A stretch of DNA of 64,000 bases. Source: Parvibaculum sp. GTDB lineage: Bacteria > Pseudomonadota > Alphaproteobacteria > Parvibaculales > Parvibaculaceae. A program made the position numbers and the translations under genes. Under the pieces are notes generated by a model. That model did no database searches and was not told the DNA's origin. It saw only the letters and a program-made list of their open reading frames with translations. Shown in pieces: positions 19,760-29,970 of the stretch. The stretch lies in contig NZNS01000003.1 in NCBI GenBank assembly GCA_002694985.1, forward strand, positions 62,001-126,000, given 5' to 3'. The number at the start of each line of letters is the position of its first letter. Positions within the stretch are counted from its first letter, which is position 1.

Positions 19760-20549
19760 CATTCTAGAAAAGATCGGCGCCTACAAGCTCGACGAGATTG
19801 CCGAGGCAAAGCGTGCGCATCCGCTTGCTTCCGTGGAAGAGGCGGCGCATTCCGCATCGCCCGTTCGCGGCTTTGCTTCCGCCCTTCGGAAGCGCGCCGA
19901 TGCAGGCACTTATGCCCTTATTGCGGAGATCAAGAAAGCCAGCCCCTCCAAAGGGCTCATCCGCGCGGATTTCGATCCGCCGGCCCTCGCGCGGGCCTAT
20001 GAAGCAGGCGGCGCCGCGTGTCTTTCCGTTTTGACGGATGGGCCTTCATTCCAGGGTGCGCCGGATTATCTTGCCGCCGCTCGCGCCGCAACCGCGCTTC
20101 CCGTCATCCGCAAGGACTTCATGTACGACACCTATCAGGTGGCGGAAGCACGCGCGATGGGAGCGGATGCCATTCTCATCATCATGGCGGCCGTCTCGGA
20201 CGCACAGGCGAAGGAACTCGAAGACGCAGCGTTCGGCTGGAAGATGGATGTGCTGGTCGAGGTACATGACGAAGAAGAGCTGACCCGCGCCCTCGCTCTC
20301 AAAAGCCCGCTTCTCGGCATCAACAACCGCAACCTCAAGACCTTCGAGACGACTCTCGCCACGACAGAGCGGCTCGCGCCGCTGGTTCCCGACGACCGCC
20401 TCATCGTGGGCGAGAGCGGGATCTTCACGCATGACGACCTTGCTCGCCTTTCAAAGGTTGGTGTGCGGACATTTCTGGTCGGAGAGAGCCTGATGAGGAA
20501 GGAAAATGTGGAGGCGGCAACACGCATGTTGCTGGCGGGTTCCGCCTGA
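19752..20549 (+). CDS. trpC: Indole-3-glycerol phosphate synthase
   Basis: This 265-residue TIM-barrel enzyme closes the indole ring in tryptophan synthesis. Landmarks are [15 protein letters not shown] (catalytic Lys), [25 protein letters not shown] and VGESGIF. The ATG at 19752 lies inside the end of trpD and gives the standard start MADILEKI; a longer in-frame start is inside trpD. Last gene of trpGDC. Confidence 0.96.
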   Translation: MADILEKIGAYKLDEIAEAKRAHPLASVEEAAHSASPVRGFASALRKRADAGTYALIAEIKKASPSKGLIRADFDPPALARAYEAGGAACLSVLTDGPSFQGAPDYLAAARAATALPVIRKDFMYDTYQVAEARAMGADAILIIMAAVSDAQAKELEDAAFGWKMDVLVEVHDEEELTRALALKSPLLGINNRNLKTFETTLATTERLAPLVPDDRLIVGESGIFTHDDLARLSKVGVRTFLVGESLMRKENVEAATRMLLAGSA

Positions 20550-20623
20550 ACGCAGGCGCATGACCGGGCTGACGTCGGAAACCGGGGATTGGATTTTCAC
20601 GAAAGACGCTGTCCGCCCCACCC

Positions 20624-20645
20624 TTATCCCCGCCACCGGGGATAA
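20624..20645. terminator. Strong hairpin after trpC, possible terminator
   Basis: Perfect 9-base stem TTATCCCCG/CGGGGATAA around a CCAC loop, 75 bases after the trpC stop. It lacks a clean U-tract (it is followed by AACCCCGAAATG), so it may act as an imperfect terminator or an mRNA-stability element before the acetyltransferase gene. Confidence 0.4.
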
Positions 20646-20706
20646 AACCCCGAAATGTTACGTTTTGATGACGTTTCGATGACAGTCGAGCGTCAGGAAG
20701 CCCAAA

Positions 20707-21216
20707 ATGACCTATGATATCCGCACCTCAAGGCCACAGGATTTTGCCCTTTTCGCCGAAATCGAGAACGCTGCCGGCGCTCTTTTTGCCGATGCCGGGA
20801 TGCCCGAGATCGCCAGCCACGAGCCCACCGATCTCGAGTTCATAGAAGCCGCCGCGCGTGCCGGTGCCGTCTTCGTCGCGACCGCAGACGACACCCCTGC
20901 CGGCTTCATTCTTTCGGCCCCGCTCGACCGGGCGATGCATATTTTTGAATTATCCGTACACCCCCTACATGGACGAAACGGTCTCGGCCGCAGGCTTGTC
21001 GATGCTGTCTGCGCACATACTGCGGATGACGGATTTGAGGCCGTTACGCTTTCGACCTTTCGTGATATCCCGTGGAACGGCCCCTTTTACCGTTCCTGCG
21101 GCTTCCGGGAGCTCGAACGCCATGAGTGGACGCCCGCCCTGCTTCTCGCCCATTATCACGAGGGAGACATAGGGCTGCCGCTCGAGCGCCGCTGTTTCAT
21201 GCGCAAAGACATGTAA
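20707..21216 (+). CDS. GNAT-family N-acetyltransferase
   Basis: This 169-residue protein has a GNAT fold. The acetyl-CoA pyrophosphate loop is ELSVHPLHGRNGLGRRLVDAV-like, with RNGLGRR near residues 96-102, and the C-terminal WNGPFYRSCGFRELE is the conserved beta-bulge/helix motif. The substrate cannot be told from sequence. It sits between trpC and kdsA on the same strand, an interruption of the usual trpDC-moaC-moeA-lexA order, and probably has its own promoter after the hairpin at 20624-20645. Confidence 0.88.
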   Translation: MTYDIRTSRPQDFALFAEIENAAGALFADAGMPEIASHEPTDLEFIEAAARAGAVFVATADDTPAGFILSAPLDRAMHIFELSVHPLHGRNGLGRRLVDAVCAHTADDGFEAVTLSTFRDIPWNGPFYRSCGFRELERHEWTPALLLAHYHEGDIGLPLERRCFMRKDM

Positions 21217-21266
21217 TATCCAGACTGCCTGTACGGCCGCAAACTCAAGGAAAGTGACGTTAGATC

Positions 21267-22115
21267 ATGACCGTCCTCAAGCTCCCCAAATGGAACATGG
21301 CAATCGGCGATGGTGAGCCGCTTCTCTGCATTGCCGGCCTCAATGTACTTGAGGACATCGATCTCACCATCGCAACCGCGGAGCATCTGAAGTCGGTGCT
21401 GGACGGCCTTTCGCTTCCCTTCGTCTTCAAGGCGAGTTTCGACAAGGCGAACCGCTCCTCGATCAAAAGCTATCGCGGACCGGGTCTGAAAGACGGTCTG
21501 TCGATGCTCGCCGAAGTGAAGCAGCGCTTCAATGTTCCGATCTGCACAGACATCCATGAAGTCGACCAAGCCGAGGCAATCGCCGATGTCGCCGACCTCG
21601 TACAGATACCGGCTTTCCTCTGCCGTCAGACGGATCTCGTCGTGGCCGCAGCGCGCGCGACGCATAAAGCGGGAGGCCTTCTTCATGTGAAGAAAGGTCA
21701 GTTCCTTGCACCCTGGGATTGCCGCAACATCGTCTCGAAAATCAAGGAGGCCTGCGGCGAAAACATCACGATCCTTTGCGAGCGCGGCAACTCCTTTGGC
21801 TACAATAACCTTGTTGTCGACATGCTCGCCTTCGATGAGATGAAGAAGCTTGGCACGCCTGTGACTATCGATGCGACCCATGCGGTTCAACTTCCCGGCG
21901 CCGATCCGCGCACGCAAGGCGCATCCACCGGCGGGCGCCGCTCCGGCGTTCCCGTGATCGCAAAAGCGGCCGTGGCCGCAGGCGCAAATGGCGTCTTCCT
22001 CGAGTTCCATCCGGAACCCGACAAGGCGCTTTGCGATGGTCCGAGCTGCCTCCCGCTCGACGACGCGGCAACACTCTTCGCGAGCCTCAAAGCCATTCAC
22101 TCGGCAGCAAACTGA
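21267..22115 (+). CDS. kdsA: 3-deoxy-8-phosphooctulonate synthase
   Basis: This 282-residue TIM-barrel enzyme condenses arabinose-5-phosphate with phosphoenolpyruvate to make KDO-8-phosphate for lipopolysaccharide core. Motifs include FKASFDKANRSS, TDIHEVDQ, QIPAFLCRQTDL and DATHAVQLPGA. Asn occupies the position (AGLNVLED) where metal-dependent enzymes have Cys, so it belongs to the metal-independent class. kdsA often follows pyrG in alphaproteobacteria; here it has been placed next to the molybdenum-cofactor genes. Confidence 0.95.
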   Translation: MTVLKLPKWNMAIGDGEPLLCIAGLNVLEDIDLTIATAEHLKSVLDGLSLPFVFKASFDKANRSSIKSYRGPGLKDGLSMLAEVKQRFNVPICTDIHEVDQAEAIADVADLVQIPAFLCRQTDLVVAAARATHKAGGLLHVKKGQFLAPWDCRNIVSKIKEACGENITILCERGNSFGYNNLVVDMLAFDEMKKLGTPVTIDATHAVQLPGADPRTQGASTGGRRSGVPVIAKAAVAAGANGVFLEFHPEPDKALCDGPSCLPLDDAATLFASLKAIHSAAN

Positions 22116-22151
22116 CGGACGAAACAGCAGTCCCACGGAAGGCTTTATCAA

Positions 22152-22634
22152 TTGGCTGAAAAGAAACTGACGCATCTCGACGACAAGGGCGCGGCCCGCA
22201 TGGTGGACGTGTCGGAGAAGCCCGTCACCTCGCGCAGTGCGACCGCGAAGGGCCGCATCACGATGAAGGCCACAACGCTCAAGCTTATTCTTGATGACGG
22301 CCTGAAGAAAGGAAACGCCCTTGAGGTCGCAAGGCTCGCGGGCATCATGGCGGCAAAGAAAACATCCGACCTCGTTCCGCTTTGCCATCCTCTCGCCATA
22401 TCCAGAGTTGAGGTTGAACTTCACCCTGACAAGAAGAGCAATTCCGTTGAAGTCGAGGCCACGGTGAAGGTTTCCGGGCAGACCGGCGTTGAAATGGAAG
22501 CGCTCACGGCCGTCAGCGTCACCTGTCTTACGCTTTACGACATGGCAAAGGCTGTCGACCGCGGGATGAAGATTGGCGACATCAGGCTGACCCGAAAATC
22601 GGGAGGCAAGTCGGGCGACTACGAGGCTGAATGA
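22152..22634 (+). CDS. moaC: Cyclic pyranopterin monophosphate synthase (TTG start)
   Basis: This 160-residue enzyme converts 3',8-cyclo-GTP to cyclic pyranopterin in molybdenum cofactor synthesis. Landmarks: [16 protein letters not shown] at the start, the conserved [15 protein letters not shown], and [20 protein letters not shown]. The start is TTG at 22152, with GGAAGG about ten bases upstream; no in-frame ATG or GTG gives the required N-terminus. The stop overlaps the moeA start by four bases. Confidence 0.94.
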   Translation: MAEKKLTHLDDKGAARMVDVSEKPVTSRSATAKGRITMKATTLKLILDDGLKKGNALEVARLAGIMAAKKTSDLVPLCHPLAISRVEVELHPDKKSNSVEVEATVKVSGQTGVEMEALTAVSVTCLTLYDMAKAVDRGMKIGDIRLTRKSGGKSGDYEAE

Positions 22635-23848
22635 AGATGGCAAAGCAACCTCTCCTTCCCGTCGAGGAGGCGCGCGCACGTATTCTGGCGTCGCTGCATA
22701 CAACGCCCGTTGAGTCCGTTTCACTTGCAGATGCGCTTGGGCGTGTGCTTGCTGAAGAAGCCATTGCACGGCGCACTCAGCCGCCCGCCGATCTTTCGGC
22801 AATGGATGGCTATGCCGTCCGCGCCGCAGATGTGGCTTCCGTTCCCGTCCAGCTCAAGGTCGTCGGCGAAGCACCCGCCGGCAGCGCTTATTCCGAACAT
22901 CTTGGCAAGGGTGAGGCGGTTCGTATCTTCACCGGCGCAGCACTGCCGCGTGGTGCCGATGCGATCGTCATTCAGGAAGATACAGAACGCGATGGCAATA
23001 CCGTCACCATCAAGGAGGCCGTGAAGGCCGGGCGGCATGTTCGGCCATGCGGTCTCGATTTTCGTACCGGCGATGCAGGCATGTCCGTGGGCCGCAGGCT
23101 TTCACCCGCCGACATCGCCTTCGCCGCCGCAATGAACCTCCCAACGCTGAATGTTCACAAGCGCCCCGTCATCGCCTTCTTTTCGACCGGCGACGAACTT
23201 GTGCCGCCAGGAACGGAGCCGGGAGCGAACCAGATCATTTCCGCGAATAATGACGGGCTGGCCGCGCTCATCATTGAAGCAGGGGGCATTCCACTCGACC
23301 TCGGCATTGCACCAGATCAAGTCGGCGCCATTCGTGATGCTGCAGAGCGCGCAGGCGCGGCCGACATGCTCATCACGCTTGGTGGTGCCTCCGTTGGCGA
23401 TCACGATCTCGTGCAGGAAGCGTTGAGCCCGCTCGGTCTCGATATCGATTTCTGGAAGATCGCAATGCGTCCCGGCAAGCCGCTCATGTACGGCTCGCTC
23501 GACGGCAAACCGATGCTCGGCCTGCCCGGCAATCCGGTTTCCGCCCTCGTCTGCGCGACGCTTTTCCTGAAGCCTGCCATTCAGCGCATGCAGGGTGGCG
23601 ACAGCGCCCTTCACACCAGCATTGCGCGGCTGGGACGGGACATGCCCGCCAACAACTCTCGCGAAGATTATGTTCGCGCCGGACTCGACCATGTTCATGA
23701 CGAACTGCCCGTTGCCACGCCCTTCGAGGTGCAGGACAGCTCCATGCTTTCCACCCTCGCCGATGCAGGTTGCCTGATCGTTCGCGCACCTGGCGCAGAG
23801 GCAGCCAAGGCTGGCACCATCGTTTCGGTTTTGCCCCTCAGGACATGA
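22631..23848 (+). CDS. moeA: Molybdopterin molybdenumtransferase
   Basis: This 405-residue enzyme inserts molybdate into adenylylated molybdopterin. Features: [17 protein letters not shown] near residue 55, the nucleotide/MPT-binding [14 protein letters not shown], and PGKPLMYG...[11 protein letters not shown]. Domain order and length are typical. It overlaps moaC at ATGA and precedes lexA by 114 bases, the usual alphaproteobacterial moaC-moeA-lexA order. Confidence 0.96.
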   Translation: MKMAKQPLLPVEEARARILASLHTTPVESVSLADALGRVLAEEAIARRTQPPADLSAMDGYAVRAADVASVPVQLKVVGEAPAGSAYSEHLGKGEAVRIFTGAALPRGADAIVIQEDTERDGNTVTIKEAVKAGRHVRPCGLDFRTGDAGMSVGRRLSPADIAFAAAMNLPTLNVHKRPVIAFFSTGDELVPPGTEPGANQIISANNDGLAALIIEAGGIPLDLGIAPDQVGAIRDAAERAGAADMLITLGGASVGDHDLVQEALSPLGLDIDFWKIAMRPGKPLMYGSLDGKPMLGLPGNPVSALVCATLFLKPAIQRMQGGDSALHTSIARLGRDMPANNSREDYVRAGLDHVHDELPVATPFEVQDSSMLSTLADAGCLIVRAPGAEAAKAGTIVSVLPLRT

Positions 23849-23865
23849 CTTATCCACAAATGCGC

Positions 23866-23894
23866 TTGACACATGCAGGAGAACTAAACTAGAA
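23866..23894 (+). promoter_or_regulatory. lexA promoter
   Basis: A consensus -35 TTGACA (23866-23871), a 17-base spacer and CTAGAA (23889-23894) as -10. The SOS box at 23881-23895 covers the -10, the arrangement expected for autorepression. Confidence 0.6.
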
Positions 23895-23895
23895 C
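23881..23895. promoter_or_regulatory. SOS box (LexA operator) of lexA
   Basis: GAAC-TAAACTA-GAAC fits the alphaproteobacterial LexA consensus GTTC-N7-GTTC read on the other strand. A second, imperfect copy GTTT-N7-GTTC lies at 23906-23920. Both lie between the -35 and the lexA ATG. Confidence 0.85.
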
Positions 23896-23962
23896 GAACG
23901 CGAACGTTTTTGTTTTGTTCCGAGGGCCAGCGGCCCCGAAACGAACGGAGGGGCAAGGGCCA

Positions 23963-24679
23963 ATGCTGACGCGCAAGCAACACGAACTGCTGATGTTTAT
24001 CCATGAGCGGATCAAGGAAGGCGGCGTTTCTCCCAGCTTTGACGAGATGAAGGAGGCTCTGGACCTCCGCTCAAAATCCGGCATCCACCGGCTCATTACA
24101 GCGCTTGAAGAGCGCGGATTCATCCGCCGCCTGCCACACCGCGCCCGCGCCCTCGAAATTCTCAAGCTGCCCGAATCTGCTTCGCCAAGCCTTGCCGTAG
24201 CTCGCGGCGGAAAAGGGTTTTCACCGAGCGTTATCGAAGGTGGCGCACAGATGAAGCCCGCAAGCCGCGATCTCGCGCCTGCGCGCGAACCCAGCGACAG
24301 CATGACGCTCTCCGTCATGGGCCGCATCGCAGCAGGCACCCCCATTGAGGCGCTGCAGGAAGAAAGTCATCAGGTCAATGTGCCGCTCAGCCTGCTCGGC
24401 TCTGGCGAACATTATGCGCTCGAGGTCAAGGGCGACTCGATGATCGAAGCCGGTATCCTTGATGGCGACACGGTGCTCATACAGCGTTGCGACACCGCGG
24501 CCAGCGGTGAGATCGTAGTTGCGCTCGTCGATGGATATGAAGCGACACTGAAACGGCTCCGCAAAAAGGGCGACTCGATTGCGCTCGAAGCTGCGAACCC
24601 CGCCTATGAGACCCGAATTTTCGGTCCGGATCGCGTCAGGGTGCAGGGAAAACTTGTGGGGCTTCTTCGGCGTTATTGA
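23963..24679 (+). CDS. lexA: LexA repressor of the SOS response
   Basis: This 239-residue repressor has an N-terminal winged helix (residues 1-65, opening [17 protein letters not shown]), a linker, and a C-terminal S24 autoprotease domain. The cleavage site is Ala124-Gly125 in GRIAAGTP. The catalytic Ser is 159 in [10 protein letters not shown] and the Lys is 197 in EATLKRL. The start at 23963 gives the standard N-terminus. The promoter carries an SOS box. The last seven bases overlap the 3' end of comEC on the opposite strand. Confidence 0.97.
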   Translation: MLTRKQHELLMFIHERIKEGGVSPSFDEMKEALDLRSKSGIHRLITALEERGFIRRLPHRARALEILKLPESASPSLAVARGGKGFSPSVIEGGAQMKPASRDLAPAREPSDSMTLSVMGRIAAGTPIEALQEESHQVNVPLSLLGSGEHYALEVKGDSMIEAGILDGDTVLIQRCDTAASGEIVVALVDGYEATLKRLRKKGDSIALEAANPAYETRIFGPDRVRVQGKLVGLLRRY

Positions 24680-26865
24680 TTCTTCGGACGCCTCTGGACC
24701 CAAGGCCTCGCGCCGCGCATCTGTCTCGCAGTGACTATATGCAATTGGCCGTCTTCGTCCAGATTGATCGCCGTCGCACCATTCCGCCAGAAAAAGAAAT
24801 AATCGAGCAACAGCCGCGCAGCGCATTCCTTTCTTGTTTGGCGGGGAACGGAAACTGCCGCGATAACAATCTCGCTTCGCTCGCAATCCTCGACAACGGC
24901 CCCAAGAGTTTCGGGGAAGGCAATAGATGGGCGCCCCGGCTCACGATAGGCGCATCCTCGCCCATCGCATTGCATGAATTCGGATCGAGCAGCGTCCCGC
25001 GCCGTTCTTTCGTCCCCCTCGTAACGCAACCATTGACCGGCCGTATATGACGGACGGGACGCCGTGAGGACGAGGTGTCCGTCAGCGCCACGAAGCGCGA
25101 AGAGCGCCGCATCGCGGTCCACCAGAATATCCGGCCTCGGCCCACTCCCCCAAAGCCCCAATCCAACAACAATCGGCAAGATTCCCGCATAGCGCCAATT
25201 TGCGCGCCAGAGGGTGAGCCACAAGGCCCCCAATACCGTGACCACCAGTGCCAAGAGCGGTGCCGCGGAAACCATACGATCTGCGCCGTTCCAAGCAGCA
25301 ACCTCATGAGCGATCGCGAGCATGCCATCGACGCCCTTCCCCATCGCCCACAGCGCCGGGCCGTCCAATCCCAACGGCATAAGTAAAAGCGAAACAAGCG
25401 CCATCGGCATCACCACGATACCGACGAGCGGCATGGCGGCCATATTGCCGGCGAGTCCGTAAATCGCGATCCGGTTGAAATGAAAGGCGGCAATAACGCC
25501 GGTTGCAGTGCCGGCAACGATGCTCGTCAGCGCAATGCCGAGTATGTAGGCAAAGGCTCGCGATATGAGCGCCTCGATGCCCGCCCCGCGCGGCCTCGAC
25601 GTCCACCGGCAAACCGGCTCGCTTTCGTAAAAGGCAATCAGCGCGATGACCGCAGAAAAGGACATCTGGAAGCTTGCACCAATAAGACTTTCCGGACGCC
25701 ATAGCAGGATGACGGTAGCTGCAAGCATCACATTCCGTATACTGAGTGCGGGTCTGTCCAGCAGCACGGCGAGAAACATGAGACAGATCATGATCCAGGC
25801 ACGCTGTGTTGCTACCGCTGCTCCCGAGATCACCAGGTAAAAGGTTGCACCCAAAATGGCGATGGTTGCGGCCCATTTCTTGATCGGATAGCGGAGTGCC
25901 AGCCCCGGAACAAGGACGAGGCACGCCCGAACCACCCAGAAGAGCGATCCTGCGAAGAGCACCATATGCAGCCCTGAAATCGAGAGCACATGGTAGATAC
26001 CCGCCGCCCGCAAATCAGTCGAAATACTGTCGGGGATGCTCGCCCGCTCTCCCGTAATGAGGGCGGCAGCGACCGCACCACCGGTACCGCCGATTCTGGA
26101 ACGGATACGCTCGCCGATCCTCATGCGGAGAATGATCAAGCTCTCCCCTAGGCCGGCGGGAGCCGCCGTTTCCTTCGGTGCCGTGTAAGCGAACCCAACG
26201 GCACCGAGTGAGGAGAACCAGGACTGCCTCGCGAAATCGAAACCATAGGGCAACACAGGCTCCGGCGGAGGCATGAGGCGAGTCCTCAGGTTTACTTCCG
26301 CGCCGGGTCTCAGAGTTGCGTCGCGCTGCCTGATATTCACTTTCACCCGGGCCGGCAGATCCGCGGGCAACAAACGCCCGAATGCGGAAGGAGCAAGGAT
26401 GGCCGACAAGGCACCGGTTTCGGTTGTCTCGACGGACAAGACCTTCGCTGAGAGATTGCCTGCCATTGGGCGCTCGAGAACGGGGGCCGCAACGACATGA
26501 CTTCGAAACGTCGTTGCCGCAAAACCTATGACGACGCAGAGAATAGCTGCCGAGAGGGGTGCAAATATTGAGCTGTGCCGGGTCCGCCAGAGTGCCCAGG
26601 CCGTCGGCACCACGGGCGCAAGTGCCAGCCAAAGAGGCGGCTCGAAAGGAAGGCCGAAATAGAGTGCGACCCCGATGCCAAGGAAGACCGGTATCCATAA
26701 AAAAAGCCGGTCACTATCAGCAACATAGGCATTACCCAGCCAGACACTACAGCCTGCCCCAGCTTCGCGTATGCGTTCTGTGAGCTTCCCTAGCGCTGCC
26801 TGCCGCCGTCCATCCGCCGCAATCGCCACAAAGGCCCCCAAGCCAGATTTCCGAAGCTCCTCCAT
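24673..26865 (-). CDS. comEC: ComEC/Rec2-family DNA-uptake channel protein
   Basis: A 730-residue polytopic membrane protein. It has an N-terminal cytoplasmic/periplasmic part with DUF4131 (about 60-230), then the competence domain with about ten helices and the motif [20 protein letters not shown] (about 285-305), and a soluble C-terminal domain. In the family the C-terminal part is a metallo-beta-lactamase-like nuclease. Here the HxHxDH metal-binding motif is absent, so that domain is degenerate, as in many alphaproteobacteria. ComEC carries single-stranded DNA across the inner membrane during transformation; no other competence gene is in the window. Convergent with lexA. Confidence 0.9.
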   Translation of the reverse strand: MEELRKSGLGAFVAIAADGRRQAALGKLTERIREAGAGCSVWLGNAYVADSDRLFLWIPVFLGIGVALYFGLPFEPPLWLALAPVVPTAWALWRTRHSSIFAPLSAAILCVVIGFAATTFRSHVVAAPVLERPMAGNLSAKVLSVETTETGALSAILAPSAFGRLLPADLPARVKVNIRQRDATLRPGAEVNLRTRLMPPPEPVLPYGFDFARQSWFSSLGAVGFAYTAPKETAAPAGLGESLIILRMRIGERIRSRIGGTGGAVAAALITGERASIPDSISTDLRAAGIYHVLSISGLHMVLFAGSLFWVVRACLVLVPGLALRYPIKKWAATIAILGATFYLVISGAAVATQRAWIMICLMFLAVLLDRPALSIRNVMLAATVILLWRPESLIGASFQMSFSAVIALIAFYESEPVCRWTSRPRGAGIEALISRAFAYILGIALTSIVAGTATGVIAAFHFNRIAIYGLAGNMAAMPLVGIVVMPMALVSLLLMPLGLDGPALWAMGKGVDGMLAIAHEVAAWNGADRMVSAAPLLALVVTVLGALWLTLWRANWRYAGILPIVVGLGLWGSGPRPDILVDRDAALFALRGADGHLVLTASRPSYTAGQWLRYEGDERTARDAARSEFMQCDGRGCAYREPGRPSIAFPETLGAVVEDCERSEIVIAAVSVPRQTRKECAARLLLDYFFFWRNGATAINLDEDGQLHIVTARQMRGARPWVQRRPKNQ

Positions 26866-27080
26866 CTCATGAGGACTTCGCCTAACCCCATCACATCAAA
26901 CGGCTTTTCGAGCGTACGGCCCTTTGCATTTCGGGCTTACGCTGCGTTGCCGCAATGTGCTAGAAATCCCTGCCCCGCAGCTGACCCACAAAGCATCATT
27001 GCCATAATCCGGGTCAAAGCTTGCCAACATTTATTCGAATTGCCTACCCGCGCGGCTGCGGCGCCGAATCGCAGGAGATC

Positions 27081-28493
27081 ATGACGGAACACAAGACAGT
27101 CATAACCCGTTTCGCGCCGTCACCGACGGGCTATCTCCATATCGGCGGGGCCCGGACGGCGCTGTTCAACTGGCTGTTTGCCCGGCATCACGGCGGCCGC
27201 TTCTTGCTGCGTATCGAGGATACCGATCGCGAGCGCTCAACCGAGAGCGCCATTGCGGCTATTTTCGAAGGCCTCAAATGGCTGGGCCTCGAATGGGACG
27301 AGGAGCCGGTCTATCAGGCTTCCCGGGTTGCGCGCCATGTGGAGGTCGTTGAGCAGCTGCTACGCGAAGGTCATGCCTATCATTGTTACGCCAGCCAGGC
27401 CGAGCTTGAGGAAATGCGGGAGAAAGCGCGCGCCGAGGGCCGTCCGGTTCGCTACGATGGCCGGTGGCGCGACCGCGATCCTGCCGAAGCCCCTGCCGAT
27501 GTGAAGCCGGTCGTGCGCTTCCGGTCCCCGAATGAAGGGGAAACGATCGTTCGAGATCACGTCATGAACGAGGTTCACTTTCCGAATGAACAGTTCGACG
27601 ATCTGATCATCCTGCGCAGCGATGGTACACCGACCTATAATCTCTCAGTTGTCGTAGACGACCACGATATGGGCATCACCCATGTCGTGCGGGGTGACGA
27701 CCATCTGACCAATGCAGGGCGCCAGAGCCAGATCTATGCCGCACTCGGCTGGGACATTCCAGAGTTCGCCCATGTGCCCCTGATCCATGGACCTGACGGT
27801 GCCAAGCTCTCCAAGCGGCACGGCGCGCTCGGGGCCGAGGCTTATCGCGACATGGGGTATCTGCCGGAAGCGATGCGCAACTATCTGGTGCGCCTCGGCT
27901 GGAGTCATGGCGACGATGAGATATTCTCGACCGCACAGGCCATCGAATGGTTCAACCTCGACAATATCGGTCGGTCGCCCGCTCGTTTTGATTTTTCGAA
28001 ACTCGAAAGCCTGAACGGACACTACATCCGTGAAGCCGATGACGAACGCCTCGTCGATGACACGATTTCCCTGATGACACGACTTGAAGGCTGGGAAGCG
28101 GACGAGACTTTCCGTTCAAAGCTGCTCACGTTGATGCCGACCCTGAAGGAACGCGCGAAGACCCTCGTCGAACTTGGTCGCGGCGCCGCTTTCCTTCTTG
28201 CCCGCCGGCCTCTCGTTTGCGACGAAAAGGCCGATCGGCTTCTGACCGATGCGTCCCGTGTTCTCCTCTCTCGTCTGGCCCTTCGCCTTGAGGCCCTGAA
28301 CGAGTGGTCTCTAGAAGAGGTCGAAGCGACCGTTCGTGCATTTGCTGAGGATGAAAATCTGAAGCTTGGCAAGGTGGCGCAGCCGCTCCGGGCAGCAGTT
28401 ACGGGAAGTACTGTTTCACCACCCATTTTCGATGTGCTCGTGACTCTCGGCCGCGAAGAGTCGCTTGGAAGAATCAAGGATCAGGCTGCATGA
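27081..28493 (+). CDS. gltX: Glutamyl-tRNA synthetase
   Basis: This 470-residue class I synthetase has the HIGH-like signature HIGG in [19 protein letters not shown] (residues about 11-29) and KLSKRHG (about 244-250) as the KMSKS loop. It charges tRNA-Glu, and in many alphaproteobacteria a paralogue serves tRNA-Gln by mischarging. The start at 27081 follows AGGAG and matches the family N-terminus. It is divergent from comEC with 215 bases between and 106 bases before gltA. Confidence 0.96.
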   Translation: MTEHKTVITRFAPSPTGYLHIGGARTALFNWLFARHHGGRFLLRIEDTDRERSTESAIAAIFEGLKWLGLEWDEEPVYQASRVARHVEVVEQLLREGHAYHCYASQAELEEMREKARAEGRPVRYDGRWRDRDPAEAPADVKPVVRFRSPNEGETIVRDHVMNEVHFPNEQFDDLIILRSDGTPTYNLSVVVDDHDMGITHVVRGDDHLTNAGRQSQIYAALGWDIPEFAHVPLIHGPDGAKLSKRHGALGAEAYRDMGYLPEAMRNYLVRLGWSHGDDEIFSTAQAIEWFNLDNIGRSPARFDFSKLESLNGHYIREADDERLVDDTISLMTRLEGWEADETFRSKLLTLMPTLKERAKTLVELGRGAAFLLARRPLVCDEKADRLLTDASRVLLSRLALRLEALNEWSLEEVEATVRAFAEDENLKLGKVAQPLRAAVTGSTVSPPIFDVLVTLGREESLGRIKDQAA

Positions 28494-28599
28494 CAGGCCT
28501 CGCGCCCGTGCCGCTGCAAAACAGAATGATGTTTAACGAATGGACCCGGCTTTGTTGCTTTCGAGCGGCTGACCGGCCAAACAGGACAGGTAGGCAGGC

Positions 28600-29916
28600 A
28601 TGACTGAATATGGAACCAAAGCCGGCGCGAAGTCGAACGCGACCCTCTCGGTGAACGGCAACAGCTACGAATTGCCAGTCTATAGCGGCTCTCTCGGTCC
28701 GGACGTAGTCGACATCTCCGCGCTTTATGGCAAAAGCGGCGTGTTTACCTACGATCCAGGCTTCACTTCGACGGCTAGCTGCGAGTCCGACATCACCTAT
28801 ATCGATGGTGAAGAAGGCACACTCCTCTATCGTGGCTATCCGATCGACCAGCTCGCCGAAAACGGCAACTTCATCGAGAGCTGCTATCTTCTACTGAATG
28901 GTGAATTGCCGACTTCCGAGCAGTATCGCGAGTTCGAACGCGCCATCACCATGCACACGATGGTGCATGAACAGATGCAGTTTTTTCTGCGTGGTTTCCG
29001 CCGCGATGCTCATCCAATGGCCATCATGTGCGGCATGGTTGGCGCGCTGTCTGCTTTCTATCATGACTCGACGGACATCAACGATCCGCTCCAGCGGATG
29101 ATCGCAAGCCGTCGCCTGATTGCAAAGATTCCGACGATTGCCGCAATGGCCTACAAATACTCAGTTGGGCAGCCGGTGGTCTATCCGAAGAACAGTCTCG
29201 GTTATGCCGAGAACTTCCTGCACATGTGCTTTTCGGTTCCTGCTGAGGAATACAAAGTCGACCCGATACTTGCCCGCGCGATGGACCGCATTTTTATTCT
29301 CCATGCTGACCATGAGCAAAATGCCTCAACCTCCACGGTGCGCCTCGCCGGTTCATCGGGTGCAAACCCGTTCGCTTGCATCGCGGCTGGCATAGCCTGT
29401 CTCTGGGGTCCGGCGCATGGTGGCGCGAACGAAGCGGCCCTTAACATGCTGCAGGAAATCGGGACAGTCGATCGTATTCCGGAATTCATCAAGCGTGCCA
29501 AGGACAAGAACGACCCCTTCCGCCTGATGGGTTTTGGCCACCGCGTCTACAAGAATTACGATCCTCGCGCGCGTGTGATGCAGCAGACCTGTCACGAGGT
29601 GCTGAAAGTCCTGGGCATCAAGGACGATCCGCTACTCGACGTGGCGCTTGAGCTTGAGAAGATCGCGCTCAACGATGAATATTTTGTCGAGAAAAAGCTC
29701 TATCCGAATATCGACTTCTATTCGGGCATCACGCTGAAGGCGATGGGCTTCCCAACCACCATGTTTACTGTTCTCTTCGCTCTTGCTCGTACTGTCGGCT
29801 GGGTCGCCCAGTGGAACGAGATGATCGAAGACCCGGGTCAGCGTATCGGTCGGCCGCGCCAGCTCTACACGGGCGCCCCGAAACGAGACTACGTAGACAT
29901 CGACAAGCGCAAATAA
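28600..29916 (+). CDS. gltA: Citrate synthase
   Basis: This 438-residue type II (hexameric, NADH-sensitive class) citrate synthase begins the TCA cycle. The catalytic His and the surrounding [12 protein letters not shown] (about residue 230), [14 protein letters not shown] (about 308) and the terminal RPRQLYTG are present. It is a monocistronic gene followed by a strong terminator. The N-terminal 50 residues carry the small beta domain typical of Gram-negative type II enzymes. Confidence 0.97.
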   Translation: MTEYGTKAGAKSNATLSVNGNSYELPVYSGSLGPDVVDISALYGKSGVFTYDPGFTSTASCESDITYIDGEEGTLLYRGYPIDQLAENGNFIESCYLLLNGELPTSEQYREFERAITMHTMVHEQMQFFLRGFRRDAHPMAIMCGMVGALSAFYHDSTDINDPLQRMIASRRLIAKIPTIAAMAYKYSVGQPVVYPKNSLGYAENFLHMCFSVPAEEYKVDPILARAMDRIFILHADHEQNASTSTVRLAGSSGANPFACIAAGIACLWGPAHGGANEAALNMLQEIGTVDRIPEFIKRAKDKNDPFRLMGFGHRVYKNYDPRARVMQQTCHEVLKVLGIKDDPLLDVALELEKIALNDEYFVEKKLYPNIDFYSGITLKAMGFPTTMFTVLFALARTVGWVAQWNEMIEDPGQRIGRPRQLYTGAPKRDYVDIDKRK

Positions 29917-29935
29917 ATTTACACCATCGAATATC

Positions 29936-29966
29936 AAGGGCGCTCCTGTCGGGGCGCCCTTTTTTA
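29936..29966 (+). terminator. Intrinsic terminator of gltA
   Basis: Stem AAGGGCGC/GCGCCCTT (29936-29943 with 29954-29961) with a 10-base loop, running into TTTTTTA and a second T-rich tract. It lies 20 bases after the gltA stop and just before the 3' end of lpxB on the other strand. Confidence 0.9.
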
Positions 29967-29970
29967 CTTT

